From assembly GCA_028565635.1 (NCBI GenBank), contig JAOXYB010022825.1:1-16771 (forward strand): DNA of 16,771 nt, written 5' to 3'. This document shows positions 1 through 10,700 of this stretch, in pieces. Within the stretch, counting starts at the first letter, position 1; every line of letters begins with the position of its first letter. The DNA is from Phoronis ovalis. Taxonomy: Eukaryota; Phoronida; Phoronidae. Made by a program: the position numbers and the translations under genes. Under the pieces are notes generated by a model that searched no databases, was not told the origin of the DNA, and saw nothing but the letters and a program-made list of their open reading frames with translations.

Positions 1-95
1 CCTTAGCTGCCAATACTTTTCCGGAGATGAGCATCCGAGATGGGGCCGTCCTAGGGGCGTTTTTTGGATTTTGCCCCTATCCAATAAATACTCAC
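1..95 (-). other. intron start after the TSR exon
   Basis: Begins with donor gtgagt at 95-90. No further exon is visible before the window edge. Confidence 0.7.
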
Positions 96-266
96 TTGGA
101 CACCTGTTTGTATTACATTCTCTCTCCTGTTCTGCAGAGCCTTCGCAATTCTTACCATCATGCAATGGTGGTGGATTGTTACATGTACGTTGACGTATTT
201 GTTTACCTCCATCACAAGACCTGCTACACCTTTGCCAAGGAAACCATGGACCCCACTTCCCATCCA
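96..266 (-). CDS. properdin-like gene, thrombospondin type 1 repeat exon
   Basis: Acceptor tttgttgcag, donor gtgagt. One exon holds one entire TSR: DGKWGPWFPWQRCSRSCDGG with three tryptophans at WxxWxxW (a typical C-mannosylation pattern), an RQRTC segment, PPPLHDGKNCEG and a CNTNRCP end; six cysteines in all. Starts with two bases and ends with one (phase 1-1), the usual phase for TSR exon duplication, so more TSR exons are expected to the left. Confidence 0.92.
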
Positions 267-2758
267 CTGCAACAAAAGAAGTCCCCAATTAAACTGGAAT
301 GAGCTAGCTTGAGAATATTAAATTTGTAATAGTAGGAGATATTACGAGTTTGTTGAATTTATGTTATTCATCCTACCTGGACAGTGTTGCTTTTGGTTAC
401 AAGGTTGTATCTCGTAGTCGCGTCCAGAGCATCCTGGACCATTGGTACAATTCCTGTTTCGAGATTGATAGCCTAACTGACACGTCACACTGCATGGTCC
501 CCACACACTCCACTCAGTCCAAGCTGAAATAACATAGATTTAAAGTATGATTAATTCCGTATAAAGTATGATTAATTCACATGCAACTTGCAAAATAAAT
601 AATTTTTAATAGTCAGATTTTAATAACATTAGTGATGCATCAACACAAATCTTACTCGGTTCAGGAGCTGGTGTTGTTCGTATCCTTTTTGGAGGACGTG
701 GTGTGCGATCTCCAAATTCATCTTTACATGATATGCACTCATAAGTTTTCTTTCCAGCCTTTATCTAAAAAACAGAAAAAGATAAACACTAATTAAAAGT
801 AAACAACAGAAATAAGAATAAACATCTAATAAAATAAAGATGCAAGCATCATAAGTGTACAGCTGACTTTGGAAGAAGTATCCAGATTATATTCCTGGTT
901 TTTGTTATTTTTAGAATATTACAGAAGAGAACCCTTAGTGTGCACAGTGTCTATCCAACAATGTCTGCTTGAAACAGTTTTGAAACTAAAGGCATGGTCA
1001 AAACATATAAACAAGGTGTTTGGCTCCTGAACCATTTTCAAATTTTCTGAAGAACCAAACTTTGAAAAGCCAAAATGGAACATATTGGTATTTGACAAAT
1101 ATCAGTATTAAATTTTTGAAATGTGGGAATTTTGAATAAATTAAACCTGCATGTCATTTCTGGTGCAAAGTAGCAAAGATCAAGGAGAAAGGGGGTACTT
1201 GACAAAAAATGTTGTGTGGGTGTGAAGCCTCAGAAAATCCCTTAACCCAAGGTAAAGATTGGTTTTCAAAAATATATCCAATTTTTTGCAAAAACCATAT
1301 CAAACTATAAATAAATTCTCAAAAAGTACTTGAAAATGGTAAAAAAATACAGAAAAATTGTCAATATCAACAGAAAAATTATTCAAGAAATACCACCATT
1401 GGTAATTAATTATTTATTGAAACATACACCCCATGGTAAAAAGATATCTGAAAAAAAAACCAGTCCATGGTAAAAATTGTCAAGGTAAAACTGAGGCTGA
1501 AAAAAGGGGGCCCATAGGGAGCACATATACACAGTAACTTAAATGAAAGTAGCCCCCCTGGGAACACAGATCATTATTTTTATACAATTAAGGGACTGAT
1601 TAATTAGGTACAAGCCATGCAGTTATCTACCTTAAAAGATATCTGTATGTCATCACAGAGACATTGTGGTATAATTGTTTATTCAAATATAACAAAAACC
1701 CATGGTTGGAATCATCTTTTAGCAGGTAAAAATCAGGCCGGTCGAAAAAAATTCTTTTATTCAAAAATTCCTTAATATTTAAAAATTAAAATATAAAATT
1801 ACATTTCCAAATACCTAATTGTGCCATTTTAACTTTTCCGAGTTCGTTTTGTCACAAAATTAGCCTGCCTACAGGCTAAGGAAGGATTAATTATATAAGG
1901 ATTTAATATATTGATAGCTTTGACAATTTTGATAATTTTACTCATATTTCGTCATTTATAACTGAGTAATATCAATAAATTGAACATTATTAGTAATGAA
2001 AATAGAAATATATAAAATTGCAATTTTGGAGCCTTCAATCTATCAACATTTAAATGACTAAATATAAGTTACACAGTTGAAAAAGTATAATTTATCATCA
2101 CTTTAGACACTCTGAGTAAAAAAAATGTTCAACGATACAAACTTCATTATTCAGACTGAGTCCAGTCTATCACAAAATTTGAAAAATGGGTTTAGGAACC
2201 AAAAACTTGTTTGTATCCATTTCAGCTACAACTAACAATGAAAATTTGTTCATTTTTCGCTCACAGTATATATACATGTGTTTAGATACTTTTGCTGCTT
2301 ACAAAAACTGAGCGTTTCTCAGTGGTACGCTTGGCATCCTTAAGCTCACCTTGACAACAGCAAATCCCTGAGCGTTTGATCTTTTACAGCATTTCCAAGA
2401 ATTTGGATACTGACGTCGCATTGGACCTTTACATATCCCAGTACTTTTGACCTTACGGAAACAATACTCAGCATCTAGAAGAAGAAACAACATTTCAACA
2501 AAAGACAATAGATGGGAAGGGAGGGGGAAAACTTGCACCAAGATCACTATGAATGAGTTCACGCCATGTTTAACACAGAACTACTTTTTATACACATAAA
2601 CAAACATTTAGCTGTTTTAACACTTTAAAGTTAGCTTCACATGTAACAATAAAAAATTGTTTATACTTATACAATATACTCACCTGATGGCTTAACAAAC
2701 AGGCTTGTCAATCCACAAATTAGAATAATCAGCAAGTCCACTTTTCCGTACATCACAA
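96..2758 (-). CDS. properdin-like secreted TSR protein, 5' part (continues beyond the left edge)
   Basis: Four exons, 2758-2684 (ATG at 2753), 2474-2350, 764-656 and 266-96, join in phase to give 158 codons plus one base; the gene continues past position 1. In order: signal peptide (1 to about 19, with LLIILICGLTSLFV); a cysteine module, C-F-x(7)-G-x-C-K-G-x(11)-C-C followed by C-x-x-C (about 27-79); a Pro/Arg/Thr linker; and one complete thrombospondin type 1 repeat with WxxWxxW and six cysteines (about 103-158). The Cys module has the spacing I recall for the N-terminal TB-like domain of properdin, directly before its first TSR. Properdin stabilises the alternative-pathway C3 convertase in vertebrates; that role here is not shown. 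It could instead be another secreted TSR protein. The secreted TSR protein call is strong, properdin orthology is tentative. Confidence 0.78.
267..655 (-). other. intron 3 of the properdin-like gene
   Basis: AT-rich, bounded by gtaaga and a cag acceptor. It holds a 21-base tandem duplication at 541-582 and otherwise nothing recognisable; open frames on the plus strand here show no family resemblance. Confidence 0.75.
541..582. repeat. 21-base direct repeat, two tandem copies
   Basis: taaagtatgattaattc occurs at 541 and again at 562, each followed by four diverged bases. Lies within an intron. Confidence 0.85.
656..764 (-). CDS. properdin-like gene, CxxC and linker exon
   Basis: Acceptor gttttttag, donor gtaaga. 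Reads IKAGKKTYECISCKDEFGDR, closing the cysteine module with CISC, then a Pro/Arg/Thr linker, TPRPPKRIRTTPAPEP. Ends with one base that with TG of the next exon gives Met. Confidence 0.83.
765..2349 (-). other. intron 2 of the properdin-like gene
   Basis: A 1.6 kb AT-rich intron with donor gtgagc and acceptor gttttttag. It contains a probable short transposon copy at 1191-1558; the remainder is A/T-rich with no supported exon. Confidence 0.75.
1191..1558. mobile_element. probable short non-autonomous element, copy A
   Basis: The left end, gggggtacttgaca, and the right end, aagtagcccccc, are inverted repeats of each other with a two-base difference. Length (about 370) and end sequence resemble copy B at 10743-11100, whose left end is G-run then cacttggacaa. 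Internal catggtaaaaa and atacc motifs are shared. I could not find a target duplication, so the outer limits are uncertain and the copy looks old. Confidence 0.5.
2350..2474 (-). CDS. properdin-like gene, TB-like cysteine module exon
   Basis: Acceptor ttcttctag, donor gtgagc. Reads DAEYCFRKVKSTGICKGPMR, then RQYPNSWKCCKRSNAQGFAV and VK. The CF...GxCKG...CC...A order with these spacings resembles the first module of properdin. Starts with two bases, ends in phase 0. Confidence 0.85.
2684..2758 (-). CDS. properdin-like gene, signal-peptide exon
   Basis: The ATG at 2753-2751 begins MYGKVDLLIILICGLTSLFV, a classic signal peptide, then KPS and one base of an Asp codon; donor gtgagt. Five bases before the ATG is a good acceptor (tctattttcag), so a non-coding first exon probably lies further right (not located). 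Confidence 0.8.
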
Positions 2759-4542
2759 CTGAAAATAGAATGTTTGGATTTTTTTAAAGCTGAAAATATA
2801 ATTAAAAAAGTAATCATTTAAGTTTTGTCTTGAAAAATAAAATTAACAACATATACCTTCAAATTTATTAAAATATAATTGTAGGATATTGTAATAAGGC
2901 AAATCTTTTACAATTGCTGAAAATGTGTGCATAAGATTTTCAAGTCACAAACAATATTTAAAAAGTTGACAGAAGATACCAATGTAGAAGATCCCTAGTA
3001 TATTAGTATAAAACAAACTTTTCAATACCTTGAACTGTCTATAAATAGTTTTAAAATAATTCTCTTCTAGTTCTGCCTCTGAATGTCAGTACTTTAGTTG
3101 TTTTCCCACTAGCTGGTAATTCCTCCAACTAGGATATATTTATATGAAATCTTTGAATTTACAAAAGATTCTCCACTTGTTCTTTGCAACTTCCAAAGCG
3201 ATTAGTAAACTTGTCATAAACTTTGACTGTCTTTTATGTAGAGTATTTATAAGTATTCTGACCTTAGTATTAGCTACATTTCAGTAGCATGAGGCAGGAG
3301 TAGGTGTTGACATGACTAACACTTAACTAGATTAAAATGCCAAAAATATGGAATAGTCATTATCCATGTGCCAGGGCTCATGTGGAGTAATCCATTCATA
3401 ACAGGGATGTTTGTATACAGTATAATATTCACTATCATCACTTCTTCTCAAGTTTTTTATTGCAAATAAAAATAGTCTCAAATTTCAAAATCATTAAAAC
3501 ATCATGCTATTTAAATTCAATGTATCCAAGGTAACAGATGTATTTTAGTTATCATTAGTTTCACCTCCATATCAATCTACAAATAAAAAGAGCCCAGAAC
3601 ATATGTATTGAATTAAAATTTGATAGAAGCCAGAATCTGTTCTATTGGTTTATCATACCAAGCTTGTTGATTCACATGTTACAAGAGATCTGTGAAGCAA
3701 AGATAAAAACTGCCCCCTGATAAAAAAACAATCAAATGTCATGTCATAAGAAATATATTATACATGAAAATATGCCATATACAAAAAGTGGTTAGTTTTA
3801 ATAGTGTATTTTTCATACATTCAATCTAGGATATTTCCCCAAACTCAGTAATCCCCTTACTTTTATATTTAAATTTCTAAATTTAAGGAGGATAACAGAA
3901 GTGTCTTAGGGAATTGTCTTAGACTGCATTGTAGATCTGAATCTGACGATGTTTTAAAATCAGAATAAAAAAAACAAAAAACTATAATTTCTATTTTATC
4001 AAAAAATAAATATGTGCTATAAATATTTACAAACAATAAATTATAGTCTTTAGTAAACTTAACAGACTATTGGCACAAAAATGACCTTCTGCATCTAATC
4101 TATATAGTTAAATTGGGTTTTATTACTCAAAAAATATTATATATAATAAGATAAATCATATGCAAACAATACATTGTTTAACTTAGAAACAACTTTGTGT
4201 GTAGGGAACACCAAATTTTTGTTTATTCTAGTAGAAAACTAAATACTGTCCACTTTTAACAGTAAATAAAAAAACATAAACAAAATGAAAACTTATTCCC
4301 AAATGTGCATGAGGCATAACACCACACATCAATAAAATCACATACCAAGACTACAAATGGCTCATTTAAAATTGTGCTTATACCCTGATTATTTTAAGAC
4401 AAGTTGTTTGAAAATAATACATTTAGCTTTCACCATAACTATATACATAAAATTATTATTTTACATTAACGGATAGTAATCTCATAATTATATCCCTGTA
4501 CAACTTTGTATAAATTAAGTAATAAAGGCACCGTGAGGCTTT
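2759..4542. other. intergenic region between CCDC66 and the properdin-like gene
   Basis: AT-rich, about 1.8 kb, without any frame that shows codon structure or motif. It should contain the properdin-like promoter and probably an untranslated first exon (acceptor at 2759); GT dinucleotides in donor-like context exist (for example at about 3024), but none can be chosen with confidence. Confidence 0.6.
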
Positions 4543-4548
4543 TTTATT
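4543..4548 (-). terminator. candidate polyadenylation signal of CCDC66
   Basis: TTTATT on the plus strand reads AATAAA on the minus strand, about 130 bases after the CCDC66 stop. It is the first such hexamer I saw downstream of the stop, but the region is AT-rich and chance matches are likely; a longer 3' UTR is possible. Confidence 0.4.
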
Positions 4549-4677
4549 CAATACTATATACCAGTCCACATGGCACAATATGTTAGATTTGCTGTTATTT
4601 CAGCAAGGAATTAAATGTATCCATAAACAGAATATAAATTTCTTCAGGCTTTTAAGAACATCTCCATGCAGCTGAGA

Positions 4678-4785
4678 TCAGTAATATGCATCATCGACAT
4701 CATGCTCGCTATGTATGATTCGACTGGCAGTTAATTCGCTTGGGGACAAACAACTTTCAATTTCTCGCTGTTTCTGCAGAAGACC
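4678..4785 (-). CDS. CCDC66: CCDC66 last coding exon 17
   Basis: Acceptor tatctttacag. Begins GLLQKQREIE, matching the human GLLQKQKELE segment near the C-terminus, then a lineage-specific tail ending HDVDDAYY and a TGA stop at 4680-4678. The 3' UTR follows to the left. Confidence 0.93.
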   Translation of the reverse strand, partial: GLLQKQREIESCLSPSELTASRIIHSEHDVDDAYY

Positions 4786-7700
4786 CTGTAAAGATAGAAT
4801 ACAAAAACATGATCGTAAAAAAGTATTGTAACAAAGCAAAAAAACCATTTTGTATCAACACTTTCACTTATTTCATCAGACATAAGACAACAACCAAGAT
4901 CCATGTTTTACAGTCGCAATTGTGTTCACTTCACATGTTAATTAATATCAAGCCCATCTCTTTTCTGTACAGCTAACCTACCTTTCTCATCTCAGACAGT
5001 TGTTGCAGGATGACATCTTGCCTTGGCGTCGGGTGGTCTGTCACCAGATGAGGGTTGAATATTGGGTCCTAGAATAAAAAAGCAAACCTTCCAAGACATG
5101 AAAAAGAGAAACAGCAAAGAATGCAGATGTGACTTTGCATAAACAATTAATACAAAATTAACTCATTGTAATTGGTTGATGTAAAATATACAGCAAGCTG
5201 TGCAACACAAACTATAAGCGAATTAATTTTTAAATTCATGACAGCGAGAACATGGTGTGAGTAGAAAGTTGTTAATTGTAGAAGTAGAAATCTTAAATTG
5301 TGCAAAATCTTCAGGAACTATACCTTGTGTTTTCTCTCAGGAATCATCTGAGCATAATGACTATCTTCATAATTCTCCAGACGAGTACCATAGTTTCCTG
5401 GTTGTAAGTTCTGCAGATATGCTACTCTGGCACGCTCCTGAGCAGAATTTTCACGAGATACTGGCACAGGAGACTCTGCATGTACAGGGTCTAAAATATC
5501 TTCACTGCGTAAAAAAGGCATAAACTCTCCTTCCATATGTGATATCACTGACTGTTGATTGGCTCGAGATTGCGCCTCTCTAGTTTGACCAGTTCGAGCA
5601 TGTTGATCATAGTTATACTGCTGCATTGAATAATCATTGGAAAAGTTTGTTCGTCTTGGTGAAATTTGTTTGATCTCCTGTTGCCTAGGAGATGGTTGAT
5701 CTGCTGCTTTATTGCGCAAAGTAGGTACAGGAGGAGAATGTGATCTTTCTTGCTTACTGTAACGATCAGTCATAACTGTAGTAGATTGTATATGTGAACG
5801 TTCACTTCTGTTTGTAGTATTTCCACGATGACTTTCTTGCCCTCCAGTGAGCAAGTTGAGAATATTTACCTCCTGGTTGTCTTCTCGATGTGAAGGAGGT
5901 GCATCAGTATTGGCTGGTGTCTTTGTAGATGCCCTCTCCACTATGCGAGATTTTGTCCGGGTTGGATTTTTGGTGGCATTCGCATCTGCCAAAGCCTTGA
6001 GTTCAACCATCCGTTGATTTTTTTGTTTTTCTCGCTGTTGTTTCCGTTTCTGATAGTAAGGATCTCTCTCAGACTGTTTGGTGGCTGTTTTACCTGCATA
6101 CAGATATTACATGCAATATAAATAAAACAACAATCAATTATTGCATCATATATGAATGGAAATAAAATTTTAAACATTTAGAAATGAAAACAATCTACTT
6201 AGGAGTATTCTGTAACTAAAACAGGTTCACAAATAATGTTAATATAGCAATTTTAATAATATTATCAAAGTATGTAACCCAGAGTTTTGAAATGCTTCTC
6301 CTCAAAATACCTTTTTTATTTTGATATCCCCATTTTAGTTTCTCTGATTGCTTTTCTTCTTTCTGCATTACAGCTGATTCTACACGAACTTTCTTAGTTT
6401 CTTTTTTCTTCTTTAATTTTCCTTTGAATTCAATATCAATCTGAGTTTCTTCAACTGAGTCTTTCTTCATGTTGGTAAAATCAAACACAGCTTTCAGATC
6501 TGAAACAATTTGTAATTATTAACCAAAATAAAAGACACATTCCTATCTGAAACTAAAATCAATGAATTGTGCATTAAAATAAAAGGTACAGACTTCAGCA
6601 ACATAACTTAGAAGATAGTAAATTTATTGACACTTGTGCCTATAATCTGAAGCCATCCAATAATGCTGTATATTTGATGTAAATTGAATGATTTTCATTA
6701 GATGAGATATTTGACAGGTAAAACATGCTAATCTTTACTTAGACTAGAAACTTTCAGCTATACTGGAAGGGAAAACATTTAGTTAACAGAGAGTGCGCAC
6801 ATATTTATAGTGCAACAGCCTATTTCACATTACCCGTTTGCGTCCCAAATTCTCTCATTGGTGAATTTGGACCAACTAGAACACCTTGTCGATACTGCGA
6901 TGGGGTTAACACACGGTTTTCTGTATAAGGTTCATGTATAGGTGGTGCCACTGTCTCTCTTGCAGAAACCAGAACAGTTTGTGTAACACGAGGGGATAAC
7001 TCCAAACCAGGGATCATAACAGATGGTTCTACTGTATTATTAAAGATGGGTTGAACTGGTCCCCTACTGCGAGGTGACAGCTCTCCTGCAACAGAAGAAT
7101 GGAATCAGACCAAGTTGTACTTGTGTTTTTAGCCAATTATCATGCAGTTAGTTTGAAGTGTCAAACACTATTTTGTTAAATTGTTGTTGATGCAATAAGC
7201 AAACACCATACATTATTCTAGAGGTTCTGTTTTAAATAAGCACAACCAAGGATGAAGCAAGAAGCTTTAAAAGTCATTTGAAACTATAATAATCTAATAA
7301 TGGATACTGGTTTCAAAACAAAAATAATAAAATTCTTGCCTACCTTCCATGTTGGTTTTAAGTTGCCTCGTATCATGACCGCCATCTTTTAGCTTGCGTA
7401 GTCTCTTTTCCATTTTTTCCCTTGCAGCATCTTCCTTGGCTCGATCCATGGCTTCTTTCAATGCTTGAATTCTCTGCTCTTCTCTTTGCTGTACAAAGTA
7501 AGTAAATTACTTGTTGATTTTTTTACGTTTCACTCACTGACAATAAATTGTTCTGTTAAAATGATGCAGGTCTGATGGTTTCATGCAAAAATTAACCAAA
7601 TAACCAAACCGTCAATCATCTTGTTTTATATCTAGTTACAAAAATTTTTACTTTAAATTAACCTTGCAAATATATTATGATTGATCTGGTAAAAATATTG

Positions 7701-10700
7701 CATACCGTTGGAATACCAGTATATTACTTAAACATACTATGCGCAACATTTAACTAAATTTTCTAAAAATATTAATTCCTAATTTAGTCGAAAACTAAAA
7801 ATTTTTCTGACCTCTTTCTTTTTTGCCTTTTCCTGTTCCAGCTGATATTGTAACTGTAACAGCTCCCGTTCCTTTGCCAGCTTTTTCTCCTCTTCGGCTT
7901 CCTCACGTGCTTTTCTCTCTGTTTCTTCCCGTTTCAGTCGTTGCTTTTCCTCAACCTGTGCCTGTATGGCTTTCTGATGCTCTAGATGGCGCTTTCTCTG
8001 CTCCTCTAACTCTCGCTGCGTATGAGGGTTGAGGTTTAAGTTCTGACCTCTAGCATGCGTCCTGAAATATCACAAATCTATACACTCTGCTGTAATGTAA
8101 AAACTTGTAACCTGTGTCTATGCGTACCAAGACTTATGTGATGAAAATAAAAGAAAACTAAGATTGTAATACAAGATATATCTTGCAGAAACATTATTCA
8201 CTAGTCATACTTCTAACTGTGATGAATAACAATATCTAGTTCAAAAGGGGACTGATTTTACTGTTAACACTAAACATGCATACTGTCAGAGTTATACCTA
8301 GTGCTCCAAGTGACATGTGGATATTAGAACTTCGCCAAACTAAGTTAGCTAACACCAGTTTTTGGTATTACAGTGAAAGTTATGAATGCCAAATTTCCAA
8401 AAGTACAAGCAGCTCTGAACATTAAAACTCTAAGTATACTTATGTATTCTTTACATATTATTCTAAAATGTTATTAATACTGTCATCTACAGAAATCATT
8501 CTACCCACATTTCTGCTGCTGAGCTTGAATCGACTTCCACTGCCATGGGAGCACTGCTTATCCTATTATCTCTAGCGGTATCCTGTCCTGACATCACTAT
8601 ATCATCCCTTGTGACATTTGACTGCTTTGCTAACTCGGCCGGTTTATGCTGTCCAAGCTGATCCGCCCAAGTTTCTTGACTTTGACCCTCCTGTTTGTTC
8701 CGCTCCTTCAGCAAGCGTTTTTCTTCTCGCTGTTTTTCTATCATCATAAAGGTAAAGATTAAAGGTCAATTTTTCAAACTATTCAGTTACATTTAATTTG
8801 TAAACTTATAATAATGTTGACTTTGCAACAGTTCCTCTCCTGGTATGTGGGAACATGTAGTTATATTTTCAAATCAAAACAGTCAATAATCAGCATCTGT
8901 GTGATTAGTGCTAAATCAGCATTTTGTGTTATTAGTGCTAAGTGTGGCAGTATAAGCATGCTAGTTTCCTGAGTAGTAATGAAATCATGAGCTCATCATC
9001 AAACAAGCAGCTGAGCCAGATATCGTATTTAATGCTTATGATGCATACAAAGCTTAACCAGGGAGCCATCTTTCACTGGGTTGGGACTATTTAAAACAAC
9101 ATAGAAATATAGCCCGAAATCTCATTTCTTTGATTTACTAGGACCTATACTAACAAACGTTTACAGTTTAAATACAACAATGATACTGAAAGGCATGCTC
9201 ATGCAAATTGACGATTAATTTATATTGCAATTGCCCACACTTACCAAGGTCTTGCAGCCATTTCTTCCTCTCTTCTTCTTTTGTTGTAGTACCAAAGTCA
9301 TTTGAAGCAACACCCTGTATAATAATCATGATGAGGATTAAAGCCAACTTATTGAACACATAAAATTATACATGTAGCTACAGCTAACTATTCCACTTTT
9401 AGTGTAGAGGAGAGGCAATTTTTAGAAGGCCCCACTACCAGCAACATATTTCATAAATACTGTTAAAATATATGTACACAAATTGATTGAAGACCAACCA
9501 CCTGTATTTCTATTTTTTTTAAACAACCTCCAACCCTCTTTCCTTAGCCACAACTACAGTTTAATGTACATCATCAAAGGTCTCTTTATAACTGCTGATA
9601 GTGTTTTTAAAAGTGGGAATAGTAAAACTTTAAAACCATTATGATGACATGTGGATCAGGTTGAAAATGCAAGCTCTAAAAGTGATGTCCCTGTGATTTG
9701 GCTTAGCATTTCTGTATTAACCTGTAAACCTGATCAGTATTCATACACATATAAAATGACATCAGGGAAATGCAAAATAATCGTCATATTTAATAGCCGT
9801 TTGACGTAATCTTCACATCATGTTATATTCGATTGTGAAATCATTAATGTTTTTTTGGATTGACATTAACAGATCAGTGGTTCAGCTTATGAATGCAGTA
9901 ATTAAGGTAACTAATGCTGATTTTAACCAACCCCTAACATGAAATGAGATCGCATGGCTGCTGGAACAGTAGACATATCTTGTCGAGGACTTGGTTCATT
10001 CTTTATTGTATAGGTGGCAGCAGTGTCTGGGTGTAACGGAGCACCATTTACTGTATAGGTGACAGCACTGTCCGTTTTTTTATTATTTTCCAGGGACGTC
10101 CGCAGCACTTGTTCCTGAAACAAATAACAGCAGAATTACTAATAAGCACTATTCAAATTATATGTGCCCATTGTATTCATTACATTAAGAGACTTATTTA
10201 TACAAAAACAGAATTTGGATATTTATACATAATATTTTAGACCATTTTTAAAACTGTTTTTGACACACTATAATATTTAAAAAAATATTTAAAAATGAAA
10301 ACACTCTCAAATCAAGCCTATTGAGCTAAAATCCAAACAATAGATACAAAACAAAAACATATTTCAACTTTATTACAGAGATAAAACAATAGAGCATAAG
10401 CTCTGCTGAAAAATCTATTTAATACATAAATGTTGCAAACAAAACAAATATTTTTTAATGCCACAAAAACATTGTTTAAATATCCCACACAAACTTATAA
10501 AATGTGCATCAGTGCCATCAACCAGTGTGCTCTTCATAATGAACTTACATCATCTGAGAGACTAAAGACGGATTCCGAGTCATTGACAGGTATTGTCAGA
10601 TCAGTTAGCTCCGGGTGGAGAGATGGCAGCTTTATAAGATAATTACACAATAACTAGCATGCAACATTATGATCCTACAGACCCTATATTCATTAATGTA

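Noticed and set aside
27-302. Plus-strand open frame of 91 codons
   Set aside because: Antisense of the TSR exon; no motif of its own.
1700-2300. Possible gene in the long AT-rich stretch
   Set aside because: Stops are frequent in all frames, with no splice-bounded segment showing motifs; it is intron 2 of the properdin-like gene.
2351-2562. Unspliced minus-strand start at 2562 giving a hydrophobic leader running directly into the Cys module
   Set aside because: The hydrophobic residues are the pyrimidine tract of the acceptor (tttcttcttctag). The separate exon at 2753-2684 has a clear signal peptide, a gtgagt donor and matching phase.
5257-5523. Plus-strand 88-codon frame
   Set aside because: Antisense of the 3' part of exon 15; no homology and no splice logic.
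7823-8032. Plus-strand Pro/Val-rich frame
   Set aside because: Antisense shadow of the coiled-coil exon 11.
9245-9359. Minus-strand frame that looks like a signal peptide in front of exon 9 of CCDC66
   Set aside because: The hydrophobic part is intron sequence read through the acceptor (attattatacag); exon 9 joins exon 8 in phase, and CCDC66 is not a secreted protein.
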